Shown here: positions 18,006 to 28,091 of the stretch, piece after piece | Numbering within the stretch: the first letter of the stretch is position 1 | Layout of the letters: each line of letters begins with the position of its first letter | Assembly: GCF_036541405.1 (NCBI RefSeq) | Contig: NZ_JAZHFS010000009.1 | Coordinates: 62,001-126,000, forward strand | Reading direction: 5' to 3' | DNA from: Clostridium_AD frigoriphilum | GTDB taxonomy: Bacteria > Bacillota > Clostridia > Clostridiales > Clostridiaceae | DNA length: 64,000 nucleotides | Translations under genes and position numbers: made by a program | The notes under the pieces: model-generated | Told to the model about the DNA's origin: nothing | Databases searched by the model: none | What the model saw: the letters and a program-made list of their open reading frames with translations, nothing else

Positions 18006-18896
18006 ATGTATAAGTCAATAGGTCTAACTTTAAAAAACATTGATGATTTTCGTGAAATCAATAAATTTAATACTAACTTTAGTTTATCAAATAAAGATTT
18101 TTTTGCTCTGTATGATAGCAGTAATATTATTCAAAAATTATTTATGAGAAAGAATGTAAATCTATTAATGGAAGACAATAATTATATAGGATATATATGG
18201 TTTGAGAAGCAAAATAAATATCATAGCTGCATAAACTCAATGAATGTAATAGAAAAGGGTAATTTGATTTATTTTTATAAAAATTTAATTGGATCAGTTA
18301 TAAACAATAGTCTACTAACTTATGAATGCGAAGATAACAAAGTAAATATTGATATTTTAAGTGAGCTAGGATTTAAAAGGACTAAAGGATTTAGAGAACT
18401 AGAAAAACAGTGCTCTGAACATTTTAATACCTTTGTGACCAGTGAAATTACTTTTTCTATAGTAAAAAGAAATAAAGATGAAAAATTACGTTGCTTATTA
18501 CAAAATGAAATATTTAAAAATGATGACAGAATTCCAATAGACATAGAAGATATATATTATGATGAGGAACAAGAATATTATTTTGACAAAGGCGCAATAT
18601 TCATTAAATACAATAATGAACCTATTGGTTATGGTCAGATTATAGTTGAAGAGAAATCAGCAATAATAGTAAATTTTGGTATAATAGGTAAAAATAGAAA
18701 TGTAGGATATGGAAAAGTGCTTTTGGAGTATTTGCTAAATATAGCTATGGATAACAATTTTTCCAAAGTATCACTTCGTGTTGATGCAGATAATATTGTT
18801 GCATTTAACTTATATAGATCTCTAGGGTTTAGTGTTAAAAAAGAATTTTATACATGGCAAAAACTAAAACTTAAGAATATAAAAGTGGATAGATGA
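18006..18896 (+). CDS. GNAT family N-acetyltransferase (two-part protein)
   Basis: The C-terminal ~130 residues are a GNAT domain: FIKYNNEPIGYGQIIVEE, the acetyl-CoA loop RNVGYGKVLLEYLLNIA, and the DADNIVAFNLYRSLGF strand-helix. The N-terminal ~160 residues have no recognised motif and may be a second, degenerate GNAT fold. The substrate is unknown. The last eight codons lie inside the left arm of the 25-bp terminator hairpin, so the C-terminal sequence is partly dictated by that structure. Confidence 0.82.
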   Translation: MYKSIGLTLKNIDDFREINKFNTNFSLSNKDFFALYDSSNIIQKLFMRKNVNLLMEDNNYIGYIWFEKQNKYHSCINSMNVIEKGNLIYFYKNLIGSVINNSLLTYECEDNKVNIDILSELGFKRTKGFRELEKQCSEHFNTFVTSEITFSIVKRNKDEKLRCLLQNEIFKNDDRIPIDIEDIYYDEEQEYYFDKGAIFIKYNNEPIGYGQIIVEEKSAIIVNFGIIGKNRNVGYGKVLLEYLLNIAMDNNFSKVSLRVDADNIVAFNLYRSLGFSVKKEFYTWQKLKLKNIKVDR

Positions 18897-18925
18897 TGTA
18901 CATCTATCCACTTTTATATTCTTAA
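18871..18925. terminator. 25-bp perfect bidirectional terminator overlapping the GNAT stop codon
   Basis: Arms 18871-18895 and 18901-18925 are exact reverse complements with a 5-base loop. The left arm is coding sequence of the GNAT gene and the right arm ends one base before the stop codon of the convergent aminotransferase at 18926. It serves both genes. Confidence 0.9.
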
Positions 18926-20122
18926 TTATTTATTTAATTCAACATATTTCTTGATTGCTATACCCAGAATTTCCATAGCATCTTTTAATGCGGTAGTATT
19001 TAAACAATATGATAATCTAATTTCGTTTACTCCAAGTCCCTTCGTTGCATAGAAACCTTGCGCAGGTGCAACCATAACAGTCTTATTATTATAATTAAAA
19101 TCTGTTAATAACCATTTAGCAAAATCTTCAGCACTTTTTATAGGAAGCTTGGCCACTATATAAAATGCTCCAGTTGGTTTTTCACAAACGACACCTGGTA
19201 TTTTTAATAAGTATTTGTACAAAATATTTCTTCTTTCTTCATATTCTTTTTTTACCTCTGTAAAATATGATTTAGGAGTGTTAATTAGGTTTGCAGCAGC
19301 TACTTGCTCTATAACCGGCACGCATAATCTAGATTGACCTAATTTAAGCATCTGAGCCATAAGATATTTGTGTTTTGATGCAACTAAGCCAATTCTAGCA
19401 CCACAGGCACTGTAACGCTTAGAGATACTATCAATCAATATTACTTTATCTTCGATATCTTTCATGTATAAAGCAGAAGTATATTTTAAATCATCATAAA
19501 CAAATTCTCTATATACTTCATCAGATATTAAAAATATATCATTTTCTTTAACAATATCTGCAAGCATTCGTATTTCGGCCTGAGTATATACTACTCCTGT
19601 AGGATTTCCAGGATTTGATACCATTATTGCTCTAGTTTTCTTTGTAATCTTGCTTGTAATCTCCTCTTTGCTAGGTAAATGAAAACCATCTTCAGCTTTG
19701 GTGATAAATGGAATGACTTTAACTGAAGCTAAATCGGCAAGCCCATTGTAATTTGTATAAAATGGTTCAGGAATTATAATTTCGTCACCAGGGTCACAAA
19801 TAGCCATAAAAGCAAAAAGGATGGCTTCAGATCCTCCATTAGTTACTAGTATTTCACTTTTAGAGAGTTTTATATTCCACTCAAGATAATACTTTACAAA
19901 ACTTTCAATTAATGGATCCATTCCTTGGGAATTTTCATACTTAAGTACTTTGTCTGTGAAGTTATTGATTCCTTCCATAAATGTAGAAGGAGTGTGTATA
20001 TCAGGTTGACCTATGTTAAGATGATATACACTGACTCCTCTTTTTTTTGCATCTTCCGCAAAAGGTGCTAGTTTACGAATTGTTGAAAATTGCATTGATT
20101 CCAGTCTATTAGATAAATTCAT
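18926..20122 (-). CDS. PLP-dependent class I/II aminotransferase
   Basis: A fold-type I aminotransferase of about 398 residues. It has the SNPGNPTGV motif, the aspartate in SDEVYREFVYDD, and the PLP lysine in LIDSISKRYSACGARIG. The sequence is clearly different from the enzyme at 6234. The start is placed at ATG 20122 (MNLSNRLESMQFS): an ATG at 20137 in the same frame would encode the ribosome binding site GGGGGGAAAT as Gly-Gly-Asn. It follows the small gene at 20152-20313 with a gap of about 30 bases, so the two are probably co-transcribed. Substrate unknown. Confidence 0.9.
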   Translation of the reverse strand: MNLSNRLESMQFSTIRKLAPFAEDAKKRGVSVYHLNIGQPDIHTPSTFMEGINNFTDKVLKYENSQGMDPLIESFVKYYLEWNIKLSKSEILVTNGGSEAILFAFMAICDPGDEIIIPEPFYTNYNGLADLASVKVIPFITKAEDGFHLPSKEEITSKITKKTRAIMVSNPGNPTGVVYTQAEIRMLADIVKENDIFLISDEVYREFVYDDLKYTSALYMKDIEDKVILIDSISKRYSACGARIGLVASKHKYLMAQMLKLGQSRLCVPVIEQVAAANLINTPKSYFTEVKKEYEERRNILYKYLLKIPGVVCEKPTGAFYIVAKLPIKSAEDFAKWLLTDFNYNNKTVMVAPAQGFYATKGLGVNEIRLSYCLNTTALKDAMEILGIAIKKYVELNK

Positions 20123-20151
20123 AATATTTCCCCCCATCCCAAATTAAAAAA

Positions 20152-20313
20152 CTAACTAAACTCTTTTACAATGATTTCGACAGGAGAAGAGGATACTTTT
20201 ATATTTATCATATTGTTGTTGTGATTACACATACAAAAATAACTTCTATCTCCTATACAATTAAACTGCATATGTCTATCCTTAATGTTTTCATTCTTTT
20301 TTGCATCATACAT
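20152..20313 (-). CDS. Small 53-residue protein with a CxC motif, unknown function
   Basis: The frame runs from ATG 20313 to TAG 20152-20154 on the minus strand, 53 codons. A good ribosome binding site, AAAGGAGTGA, lies seven to nine bases before the start. The protein begins MYDAKKNENIKDRHMQ, has FNCIGDRSYFCMCNHNNN in the middle (Cys at 19, 27 and 29, with a nearby His), and ends in a beta-like stretch (INIKVSSSPVEIIVKEF). The Cys/His pattern hints at metal binding, but this is inference. No family was recognised. It sits directly upstream of the aminotransferase in the same direction. Confidence 0.65.
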   Translation of the reverse strand: MYDAKKNENIKDRHMQFNCIGDRSYFCMCNHNNNMINIKVSSSPVEIIVKEFS

Positions 20314-20605
20314 ATTAAATCACTCCTTTTAGGTAGGTTATCCTAAAAGCTGAAATTTATTAAGAAAAGAAAAAAACAAGTAATAGAGACATTTACATAA
20401 TTAAAAAAACACAATAACACGTATATTATTTGATATATTATAACACATAATTATCAATTAATATTCTATTCTGATTTATTCATATATTTAAACCAAAATA
20501 AATTTATGATTAATTATATCCAATTAGTAAAAATGACTTTAAAAAAGTTTATAAATTATATATAATGATAGATAGTGATATTTTTTTATAAAGGAGAATG
20601 AACTA

Positions 20606-21931
20606 ATGAATGAAACAATTAAATACTATATAGAAACATGGGGCTGTCAAATGAACGAGGAAGATTCAGAAAAATTATCCGGTATGCTAATACCAGTGGG
20701 GTATAAAAAAACATTGGATAAGGGATCTGCTGATATAATTATATTTAATACTTGTTGTGTTAGAGAGAACGCAGAACAAAAGGTTGATGGAAATATTGGG
20801 GCTTTAAAAACAATGAAAAAAGAGAATCCAAAGCTTGTAATTGCGGTTATTGGATGTATGATGCAGCAAGATGGTATGGCAAAACATATAATTACTAAAT
20901 TCCCATTTGTAGATATTATTATTGGGACTCATAATGCATATAAATTTCCAGAGTATTTAAAAAGAATACAGAGCGGAGAATCATCTATTGTTGAAATTTG
21001 GGACAAGGAAGAAAGCATTATAGAAGGAATTCCAATAGAAAGGGAAAATACTTTAAAAGGTTTTGTTACAATTATGTATGGTTGCAACAATTTTTGTACT
21101 TATTGCATAGTACCTTATGTAAGAGGACGCGAACGTAGTCGAAATCCGGAAGATATCATTAATGAAATAACAGTTATGGTTGGACAAGGGTATAAAGAAA
21201 TAACCTTACTTGGTCAAAACGTTAATTCTTATGGGAAGGGATTAACTCCAGAAATAAATTTCGCTCAGTTACTTCGTAAAATTAACAAAATTGAAAATTT
21301 GGAGAGATTAAGATTTATGACGTCTCACCCAAAGGATTTATCTAATGAAGTAATAGAAGTTATTGCCGAGAGTGATAAGATTTGTGAACATGTTCATTTA
21401 CCAGTACAATCAGGTTCATCTAATCTTCTAAAAAAAATGAATAGACATTATGATAGAGAGCAATATTTGGAGTTAGTAAAAAACATTAGAAATACAATCC
21501 CTAATGTAGGAATAACTACAGATATAATAGTTGGATTTCCAGGAGAAACCGAGGAAGATTTTGCACAGACTCTAAGTTTAATGGAAGAGGTTAAATTTAA
21601 TTTAGCGTTTACTTACCTTTACTCTAAAAGAAAGGGAACACCAGCAGATGAAATGCTAGATCAAGTACCAGAGGACGTTAAGCATGAGAGGTTTAATAGA
21701 TTAGTAGAAGTTGTTAATAGAAATTGTGCAGAAAAAAACAAAGCATGCGTAGGGAAAATTGTAGAGGTACTGGTCGAGGGTTATAGTAAAAAAGATGAAA
21801 GTAAATTGACTGGTAGAACTAGAAACGGGAAAGTAGTGAACTTCGAGGGAAATGGCAATGTTGCCGGCGATCTCGTATCAGTGTTAATAACAGATTCACA
21901 TTCTTTTTCACTTTTTGGTGAAGAAATATAA
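20606..21931 (+). CDS. miaB: tRNA-2-methylthio-N6-dimethylallyladenosine synthase MiaB
   Basis: MiaB methylthiolates i6A37 in tRNAs that read UNN codons, working on the product of MiaA (26767). N-terminal cluster cysteines are C14, C50 and C84. The radical-SAM cysteines are C160, C164 and C167 (YGCNNFCTYCIVPYVRGRERSR). A TRAM domain ends the 441-residue protein. The start ATG follows AAGGAGA. It opens the miaB-mutS-mutL-miaA-hfq run, all + strand, a common clostridial order. The 292-bp gap before it contains divergent AT-rich promoter sequence only. Confidence 0.96.
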   Translation: MNETIKYYIETWGCQMNEEDSEKLSGMLIPVGYKKTLDKGSADIIIFNTCCVRENAEQKVDGNIGALKTMKKENPKLVIAVIGCMMQQDGMAKHIITKFPFVDIIIGTHNAYKFPEYLKRIQSGESSIVEIWDKEESIIEGIPIERENTLKGFVTIMYGCNNFCTYCIVPYVRGRERSRNPEDIINEITVMVGQGYKEITLLGQNVNSYGKGLTPEINFAQLLRKINKIENLERLRFMTSHPKDLSNEVIEVIAESDKICEHVHLPVQSGSSNLLKKMNRHYDREQYLELVKNIRNTIPNVGITTDIIVGFPGETEEDFAQTLSLMEEVKFNLAFTYLYSKRKGTPADEMLDQVPEDVKHERFNRLVEVVNRNCAEKNKACVGKIVEVLVEGYSKKDESKLTGRTRNGKVVNFEGNGNVAGDLVSVLITDSHSFSLFGEEI

Positions 21932-22044
21932 ACTAACAAATAAATTATAGTAACTAATTTAATATCTGTGATTATTTATAAAGATTCAATTTATGTGTTT
22001 AAGGCAATTTATATAATTACAGAGAAAAGCAAAGGGGAATGGCA

Positions 22045-24738
22045 ATGGCATTAACTCCAATGATGATACAATATTTTGAAGTAAAAGAAACATGTAAGGA
22101 TTGCATTTTATTTTTTAGATTAGGTGATTTTTATGAAATGTTTTTTGATGATGCACAGCTTGTAGCAAAAGAACTAGAGCTTGTGCTTACAGGGCGTGAT
22201 TGTGGGCTTGAAAAAAGAGCACCTATGTGCGGAATACCCCATCATGCAGCAAATATATATGTAGGAAGGCTAATTGCAAAAGGATATAAGGTTGCTATAT
22301 GTGAACAAGTAGAAGATCCTGCATTAGCTAAGGGAATCGTTAAAAGAGAAGTAATTAAAATAATCACTCCAGGAACTTACACTGATTCTGGGTTTTTAGA
22401 AGAAGCTAAAAATAATTATATTATGAGCATATACATTAATAAAGAGACTAATTTTTGTGGTTTATGTTTTTGTGATGTATCAACAGGTGAATTTACTTGT
22501 ACTGAGACGAAACTTAACATTGTCACCATATTAGATGAAATTTCAAAGTTTACACCAAAAGAAATTATTGTCTCAGAAGATATAGAGGATGAAATACTAA
22601 AGGTTATAAAAGAAAGATTTAACGTGTCTTATTCTGCATACCCTAATGACTTTTTCAGTATTAAAAATGATAACATAATAAAAAATCAATTTCATAATTA
22701 TAGTGAGAAAACTTTCTCGCAAACTTTACTAAGTAGCATTTCAGGGCTACTTAGTTATATTATAGATACACAAAAAAAATCGCTTTCTCATATAGATACT
22801 ATCGAATACTATGATATTTTAGATTATGTAAGTTTAGATGCAAACTCTAGGAGAAACTTAGAGCTAACAGAAACTTTAAGAGATAAAACTAAGAAAGGTT
22901 CTTTATTATGGGTGCTAGATAGAACTAATACTGCGATGGGAGCTAGAAGACTACGTAAGTGGTTAGATCAACCTTTAATAAACAAAAAGATGATAGATGA
23001 AAGATTAGAGGCTGTAGAAGAAATTAAAAATAATACAACGACCCATGAAGATTTAAAAGATGTACTTGTTGATATATATGATATAGAAAGGTTAGTTGGG
23101 AAAATTTCTTCGAAAAACGTCAATGCCAAAGAACTGATTTCTCTAAAAAACTCTATAGAAAAAATACCAAAAGTAAAATCAATTATATCAGTGTTAAATA
23201 GTAAATTAATAAATAAGATATATTTAGAATTGGATGATTTGCAAGATATACATAACGTATTAGAAAAGTCTATTATAAATAGTCCAGCTATTTCCATTAA
23301 AGAAGGAAATATTATTAAGGAAGGTTTTAATAGTGAAATAGATGAGTTAAGGCGTGCTAAGGCTCATGGTAAGGAATGGATTGCTACCTTAGAAAGCGAT
23401 GAAAAAAGAATAACTGGAATAAAATCACTAAAAGTTGGGTACAACAGAGTGTTTGGTTATTATATTGAAGTAACTAAATTAAATATTCCATCTATTCCAG
23501 AAGGTAGATATATAAGAAAACAAACTTTATCTAATGCAGAAAGATATATTACTCCTGAACTTAAGGAAATGGAAGATAAGATTCTTGGTGCACAAGATAA
23601 GCTAGTAAATATAGAATATGAGATATTTACAGGTATACGAGAAGAAATTGAAAAACATATAGAAAGAATGAAAAACACAGCGAAGCTAATATCAGAAATA
23701 GATTGTCTAAGTTCACTTGCAACAATCGCTCTAGAAAACAATTATACCAGGCCTAAGATAAATAAAAAGGGTATTTTAAACATAATAGGAGGAAGGCACC
23801 CAGTAGTTGAGAAAATGATGCCTACGAATACTTTTATTGAAAATGATACATATATGGATGAAAAGGATAACCAATTACTATTAATAACGGGGCCTAATAT
23901 GGCAGGTAAATCCACATATATGCGTCAAGTAGCCTTAATAACTATTATGGCTCAAATGGGAAGTTTTGTTCCTTGTGCGTCAGCAGACATATCAATCTGT
24001 GATAAAATCTTTACAAGAATAGGAGCATCTGACGATCTTGCAGCAGGCAAAAGTACTTTTATGGTAGAAATGTGGGAAGTATCAAATATATTAAAAAATG
24101 CAACCAATAAAAGCTTAGTTTTACTTGATGAGGTAGGCAGAGGTACAAGTACTTATGATGGTCTAAGTATAGCTTGGTCAGTAATTGAGTACATTTGTAA
24201 AAACACTAATTTAAGGAGTAAAACTTTATTTGCAACGCATTATCACGAGTTAACAAAGCTAGAAGGAATAATTAAGGGTGTTAAAAATTATTCTGTAGCC
24301 GTGAAAAAAATTGAAAATGAAATTGTATTTTTAAGGAAAATTGTACCTGGAGGAGCTGATGAGTCCTATGGTATTGAGGTAGCTAAACTTGCAGGGTTAC
24401 CAGAAGATGTAATAAATAGGGCGAACGAGATCTTAAATTCACTAGAAAAAAACAATGCTAGCACGGAAATTAACTTTATTAACAAGAAACCTGAAAAAAT
24501 GGATAAATCTATTAAGTCAAGCGGCAAAGTTAATGAGGAAAACATTGTGGAGAAGGAATCAGCTGTAACTTATGAAGCTGATATAGTGAAAGACGAGGTC
24601 ACTCAAATAAGCTTTACAGATATAGAAAAGGATAATATATTAAAAGAAATAAAAAATATAAATATTCTTAATCTAACACCTATGGATGGTTTTAATAAGT
24701 TATATGAATTAGTTAATAGGGCAAAGTTGTTATCATGA
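22045..24738 (+). CDS. mutS: DNA mismatch repair protein MutS
   Basis: MutS recognises mismatches and, after ATP binding, slides as a clamp and calls in MutL. The mismatch-contacting Phe-x-Glu motif lies in the N-terminal domain (FFRLGDFYEMFF). The Walker A is GPNMAGKST at about 614-622, followed by DEVGRGTSTYDG. A likely beta-clamp-binding motif (QISFTDIEK) is near the C-terminus. ATG 22045 is preferred over ATG 22039, because AAAGGGG ends one base before 22039 but seven bases before 22045, and MALTPMM is the usual MutS beginning. MutL follows after 41 bases. Confidence 0.97.
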   Translation: MALTPMMIQYFEVKETCKDCILFFRLGDFYEMFFDDAQLVAKELELVLTGRDCGLEKRAPMCGIPHHAANIYVGRLIAKGYKVAICEQVEDPALAKGIVKREVIKIITPGTYTDSGFLEEAKNNYIMSIYINKETNFCGLCFCDVSTGEFTCTETKLNIVTILDEISKFTPKEIIVSEDIEDEILKVIKERFNVSYSAYPNDFFSIKNDNIIKNQFHNYSEKTFSQTLLSSISGLLSYIIDTQKKSLSHIDTIEYYDILDYVSLDANSRRNLELTETLRDKTKKGSLLWVLDRTNTAMGARRLRKWLDQPLINKKMIDERLEAVEEIKNNTTTHEDLKDVLVDIYDIERLVGKISSKNVNAKELISLKNSIEKIPKVKSIISVLNSKLINKIYLELDDLQDIHNVLEKSIINSPAISIKEGNIIKEGFNSEIDELRRAKAHGKEWIATLESDEKRITGIKSLKVGYNRVFGYYIEVTKLNIPSIPEGRYIRKQTLSNAERYITPELKEMEDKILGAQDKLVNIEYEIFTGIREEIEKHIERMKNTAKLISEIDCLSSLATIALENNYTRPKINKKGILNIIGGRHPVVEKMMPTNTFIENDTYMDEKDNQLLLITGPNMAGKSTYMRQVALITIMAQMGSFVPCASADISICDKIFTRIGASDDLAAGKSTFMVEMWEVSNILKNATNKSLVLLDEVGRGTSTYDGLSIAWSVIEYICKNTNLRSKTLFATHYHELTKLEGIIKGVKNYSVAVKKIENEIVFLRKIVPGGADESYGIEVAKLAGLPEDVINRANEILNSLEKNNASTEINFINKKPEKMDKSIKSSGKVNEENIVEKESAVTYEADIVKDEVTQISFTDIEKDNILKEIKNINILNLTPMDGFNKLYELVNRAKLLS

Positions 24739-24779
24739 TGTCTGAGTTATTATAAGAGTAGCAAAGGATGTGATTTATT

Positions 24780-26753
24780 ATGAGAATTAATATATTAGAA
24801 GTTGAAACTTCCAATAAAATTGCTGCAGGTGAGGTTGTGGAAAGGCCATCATCTGTAGTAAAGGAATTAGTTGAAAATAGCATAGATGCAGGTGCTAAAA
24901 ATATTACCATAGAAATATTAGAAGGTGGTCAAAAAAATATAAAGGTAATTGATGATGGCTCAGGTATTCATGTGGATGATATAGAAAAAGCTTTTTTACC
25001 TCATGCTACTAGTAAAATAAAATATGTTGAAGACATATATAAAATACATTCATTAGGGTTTAGGGGAGAGGCATTACCCAGTATAGCTTCAGTATCTAGG
25101 ACGTTGTTAAATAGTAGAACAAAAGAGTCTCCATTTGGCATGGAAATATCTCAGTCATCAAGTGATGTACTATACATTAAAGAAGTTGGATGTAATGTTG
25201 GGACAACAATTGAAGTTAAGGATTTGTTTTTTAATGTACCAGCAAGACAAAAATTTCTAAAATCACCACAAAGAGAATCTGCTTTAATATCGGATATTTT
25301 AGGAAGACTAGCCCTGGCTAATAATGAAATTTCTTTTAAATTGTCAAATAATGATAAAAAGGTATTTTCTACTTTTAGTTCTACACAGCCTCGTGACACC
25401 ATTAGATACATATATGGCAAAGAGGTTGCAGATAATATTACCAGTTTTGAAAAGTATAATGACGTAATGTCTGTACATGGGTATATTGGTAATGCTTTGA
25501 TAAGTCGTGGAAGCCGTAACAGGCAAAGTATTTTTGTTAACAAAAGGTATATTAAAAGTGGTTTAATTACCGCTGCGGTGGAAAATGCTTTTAAATCTTT
25601 TTTGACTATTAATAAATTCCCGTTCTTTGTTATATTCTTAGATATTTTCCCGGAGTATATAGATATAAATGTTCATCCGCAAAAAACTGAAATTAAATTT
25701 CAGGAAGATAAAGCAATATTTAAGTTTGTTTTTGATGCAGTTCATACAGCAATTGGTGATAGCCTAAGAGGGAATTTTGACGTTACAGAAGATGATAATA
25801 AAAATAATGATAATAATGAAAAAAGAAATGAGAATGAAAATAATAGTGCAAAAGAAGTTGAAAAAAACACCATAAAAAAAGATGTTTATGATTTTAATAG
25901 AATAATTATAGATGAAAAAGTCAAAGAAGAACTGGAAAAGAGTGTTCAAATTCCAATAGACTTTAAATATAAAAGGCAAAACAATGAAAATGAAGCAGAT
26001 AGTTTTATGGAATCTTCTTATGCACATTCAAGCCTGCCAAAAGTTACAAGTAATTCAGGCAGTGAATTTGCAAGTGAAGTGCAAAGCACAAGTGAAAATG
26101 TCAAAGAAAGTGGTAATATTAATCAGGAAACGGGTGAAATAACAACATCAAACGAAGTTTCTAGAATTTCAAAGTTTCCAGAACTTCGAATTATAGGGCA
26201 ATTTAATAAAACTTATATAATTGGTGAGGCATATAATGAACTTTACCTAATTGATCAACATGCAGCTCATGAAAAGGTATTATTTGAGAAATATAAAAAA
26301 GAAATTAAAAACGCGCAGGTGGTGTCTCAAATTTTATTAGTACCAACTGTAATAGAACTAAGCGTGGATGATTATGCTTATTATAGTGAAAATGTAGTTG
26401 TGTTTAATAATACTGGTTTTAATATTATTGAATTTGGGGAAAATACAATTAGTATAAAGGAAGTTCCTATAATACTCGGAAAACCAGATATCAAAAATCT
26501 TTTTAATGAGATATTAGATAACTTAAAAAATATGGGTAGTGGTGAAACAATACAAATTAAATATACTCGTATAGCAACGCTTGCATGTAAAGCAGCTGTA
26601 AAGGCTAATAATCTGTTATCAGATTTAGAAATGAATAAATTAATTAATGATCTAAGATACATTGATGAGCCTTTTACTTGTCCACATGGAAGACCTACAA
26701 TAATAAAAATTACACTTAATGAATTAGAAAAAAAGTTTAAAAGAATACAATAG
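24780..26753 (+). CDS. mutL: DNA mismatch repair endonuclease MutL
   Basis: The GHKL ATPase domain is N-terminal (IAAGEVVERPSSVVKELVENS, DDGSGI, ATSKIKYVEDI, GFRGEALPSIASVS). A long Asn/Glu/Lys/Ser-rich linker spans about residues 335-465. The C-terminal dimerisation domain carries the nicking-endonuclease motif DQHAAHEKVLFEKY at about 492-505, with ACKAAV and CPHGRPT supplying further metal ligands. This marks it as a nicking MutL, as in bacteria without Dam/MutH. It overlaps no gene and is 13 bases before miaA. Confidence 0.97.
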   Translation: MRINILEVETSNKIAAGEVVERPSSVVKELVENSIDAGAKNITIEILEGGQKNIKVIDDGSGIHVDDIEKAFLPHATSKIKYVEDIYKIHSLGFRGEALPSIASVSRTLLNSRTKESPFGMEISQSSSDVLYIKEVGCNVGTTIEVKDLFFNVPARQKFLKSPQRESALISDILGRLALANNEISFKLSNNDKKVFSTFSSTQPRDTIRYIYGKEVADNITSFEKYNDVMSVHGYIGNALISRGSRNRQSIFVNKRYIKSGLITAAVENAFKSFLTINKFPFFVIFLDIFPEYIDINVHPQKTEIKFQEDKAIFKFVFDAVHTAIGDSLRGNFDVTEDDNKNNDNNEKRNENENNSAKEVEKNTIKKDVYDFNRIIIDEKVKEELEKSVQIPIDFKYKRQNNENEADSFMESSYAHSSLPKVTSNSGSEFASEVQSTSENVKESGNINQETGEITTSNEVSRISKFPELRIIGQFNKTYIIGEAYNELYLIDQHAAHEKVLFEKYKKEIKNAQVVSQILLVPTVIELSVDDYAYYSENVVVFNNTGFNIIEFGENTISIKEVPIILGKPDIKNLFNEILDNLKNMGSGETIQIKYTRIATLACKAAVKANNLLSDLEMNKLINDLRYIDEPFTCPHGRPTIIKITLNELEKKFKRIQ

Positions 26754-26766
26754 AAAAGGTGAAAAT

Positions 26767-27699
26767 ATGAAAGATTTATTTATTTTAGCAGGGCCTACAG
26801 GTATTGGCAAAACAGAAATATCTATAAAACTTGCACGAGAGCTAAATGGGGAGATTATATCAGCTGATTCAATGCAAATATATAAATATATGGATGTTGG
26901 ATCTGCTAAGATTTCATTTGAGGAGATGAGGGGAATTCCTCATCATTTATTGGATATGATAGAGCCAAGTGTTGCTTTTAGTGTAGCCGATTTTAAAGAA
27001 AGATCAGAGAAGGCCATTTGCGATATAACTGACAAAAATAAACTCCCAATGCTCGTTGGTGGAACTGGGTTTTATATAAATTCATTAATTTATAATTTCA
27101 GTTTTGCTGATACAAATAAAGATGAATCATATAGAGAGTATCTTACAAAACTTGCAGAAGAAAATGGGAAAGAATATGTCCATAACTTACTTAAAGACAT
27201 TGATGAAAAGACATACAATAAACTATATCCTAATGATTTGAAAAGAGTTATTAGAGCTTTAGAAGTATACAAGGTTAGTGGTAAACCCATGAGTGAGTTT
27301 GCAAAGGAGCAAGACATTTTGGATATTCCTTATAATGTACATTATTTTGTATTAAATATGGATAGACAAAAATTATATAATAGGATAAATTTACGCGTAG
27401 ATATTATGATGAAAAATAATTTAGTTGATGAAGTTATAAAATTAAAGAAAATGGGCTACAATGCAGATATGCAGTCAATGAAGGGTATAGGTTACAAAGA
27501 GATATTATATTACTTAAATGATGAAATATCCTTAAATGAGGCTGTAGAGAAGATTAAACAAGGAAGTAGAAATTATGCTAAAAGGCAACTTACTTGGTTT
27601 AGAAAAGATCCAAGGGTAAACTGGATTAATAAAGATGATTTTAGTAGTGATGATGAGATTGTAGACTACATAAAGAGTAATTTAACCCTTTTGAATTAG
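26767..27699 (+). CDS. miaA: tRNA dimethylallyltransferase MiaA
   Basis: MiaA transfers a dimethylallyl group from DMAPP to A37 of tRNAs reading UNN codons; MiaB then methylthiolates the product. The P-loop is GPTGIGKTE at residues 8-16. DSMQIYKYMDVGSAK, PHHLLDMIEP and VGGTGFYINSL follow, all family signatures, and the C-terminal RNYAKRQLTWFRKDP motif is present. Length 310 aa. The gap to mutL is 13 bases, so it is translated from the same mRNA. It uses DMAPP that could come from IspH (16956). Confidence 0.97.
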   Translation: MKDLFILAGPTGIGKTEISIKLARELNGEIISADSMQIYKYMDVGSAKISFEEMRGIPHHLLDMIEPSVAFSVADFKERSEKAICDITDKNKLPMLVGGTGFYINSLIYNFSFADTNKDESYREYLTKLAEENGKEYVHNLLKDIDEKTYNKLYPNDLKRVIRALEVYKVSGKPMSEFAKEQDILDIPYNVHYFVLNMDRQKLYNRINLRVDIMMKNNLVDEVIKLKKMGYNADMQSMKGIGYKEILYYLNDEISLNEAVEKIKQGSRNYAKRQLTWFRKDPRVNWINKDDFSSDDEIVDYIKSNLTLLN

Positions 27700-27749
27700 T
27701 CTTAATAACTGTTTTTATAAAATTAAAATACAATTGTGGAGGAATATTT

Positions 27750-27983
27750 GTGAGCAAATTTACTGATAATTTGCAAGATATATTTTTAAATGAGGCAAGA
27801 AAGAATAAAATACAAGTTACTTTATATCTGATAAATGGTTTTCAATTAAAGGGCAATGTAACTGGTTTTGATACGTTCACTGTAGTATTAAACTGCGACG
27901 GGAAACAAATGATGGTATATAAACATGCTATTTCTACGATAACTCCACTTAATCCAATATTACTAGGGAGTGAAGAAATTTAA
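27750..27983 (+). CDS. hfq: RNA chaperone Hfq
   Basis: Hfq is a hexameric Sm-like RNA chaperone. The Sm1 region reads LYLINGFQLKGNVTGFDTFTVVL and the Sm2 region has the diagnostic YKHAIST motif. At 77 aa it lacks the long acidic tail of enterobacterial Hfq, as usual in Firmicutes. The start is GTG 27750, after GTGGAGGAA. It follows miaA by 50 bases, the classical miaA-hfq pairing, and closes the run with a terminator. Confidence 0.97.
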   Translation: MSKFTDNLQDIFLNEARKNKIQVTLYLINGFQLKGNVTGFDTFTVVLNCDGKQMMVYKHAISTITPLNPILLGSEEI

Positions 27984-28000
27984 AGTTATAGTATGTTATT

Positions 28001-28045
28001 TAAGGCCTAAGGTTAGAGTAAACTAGCTTGAGGCTTTATTTTTTA
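28001..28045 (+). terminator. Terminator of the mutS-mutL-miaA-hfq unit
   Basis: TAAGGCCTAAG pairs, with a G-U pair and a one-base bulge, with CTTGAGGCTTTA, and a T-rich tract follows. Confidence 0.6.
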
Positions 28046-28091
28046 AAATGATTATTCATACTATAAATACTAAATATGAAAGAGGTAAATG

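Noticed and set aside
22968..23741. Long minus-strand open frames inside mutS (similar ones inside mutL, recA and uvsE)
   Set aside because: They lie wholly inside well-supported genes, have no ribosome binding sites, and their hydrophobic, Ser/Ile/Phe-rich composition is what antisense reading of AT-rich coding sequence gives.
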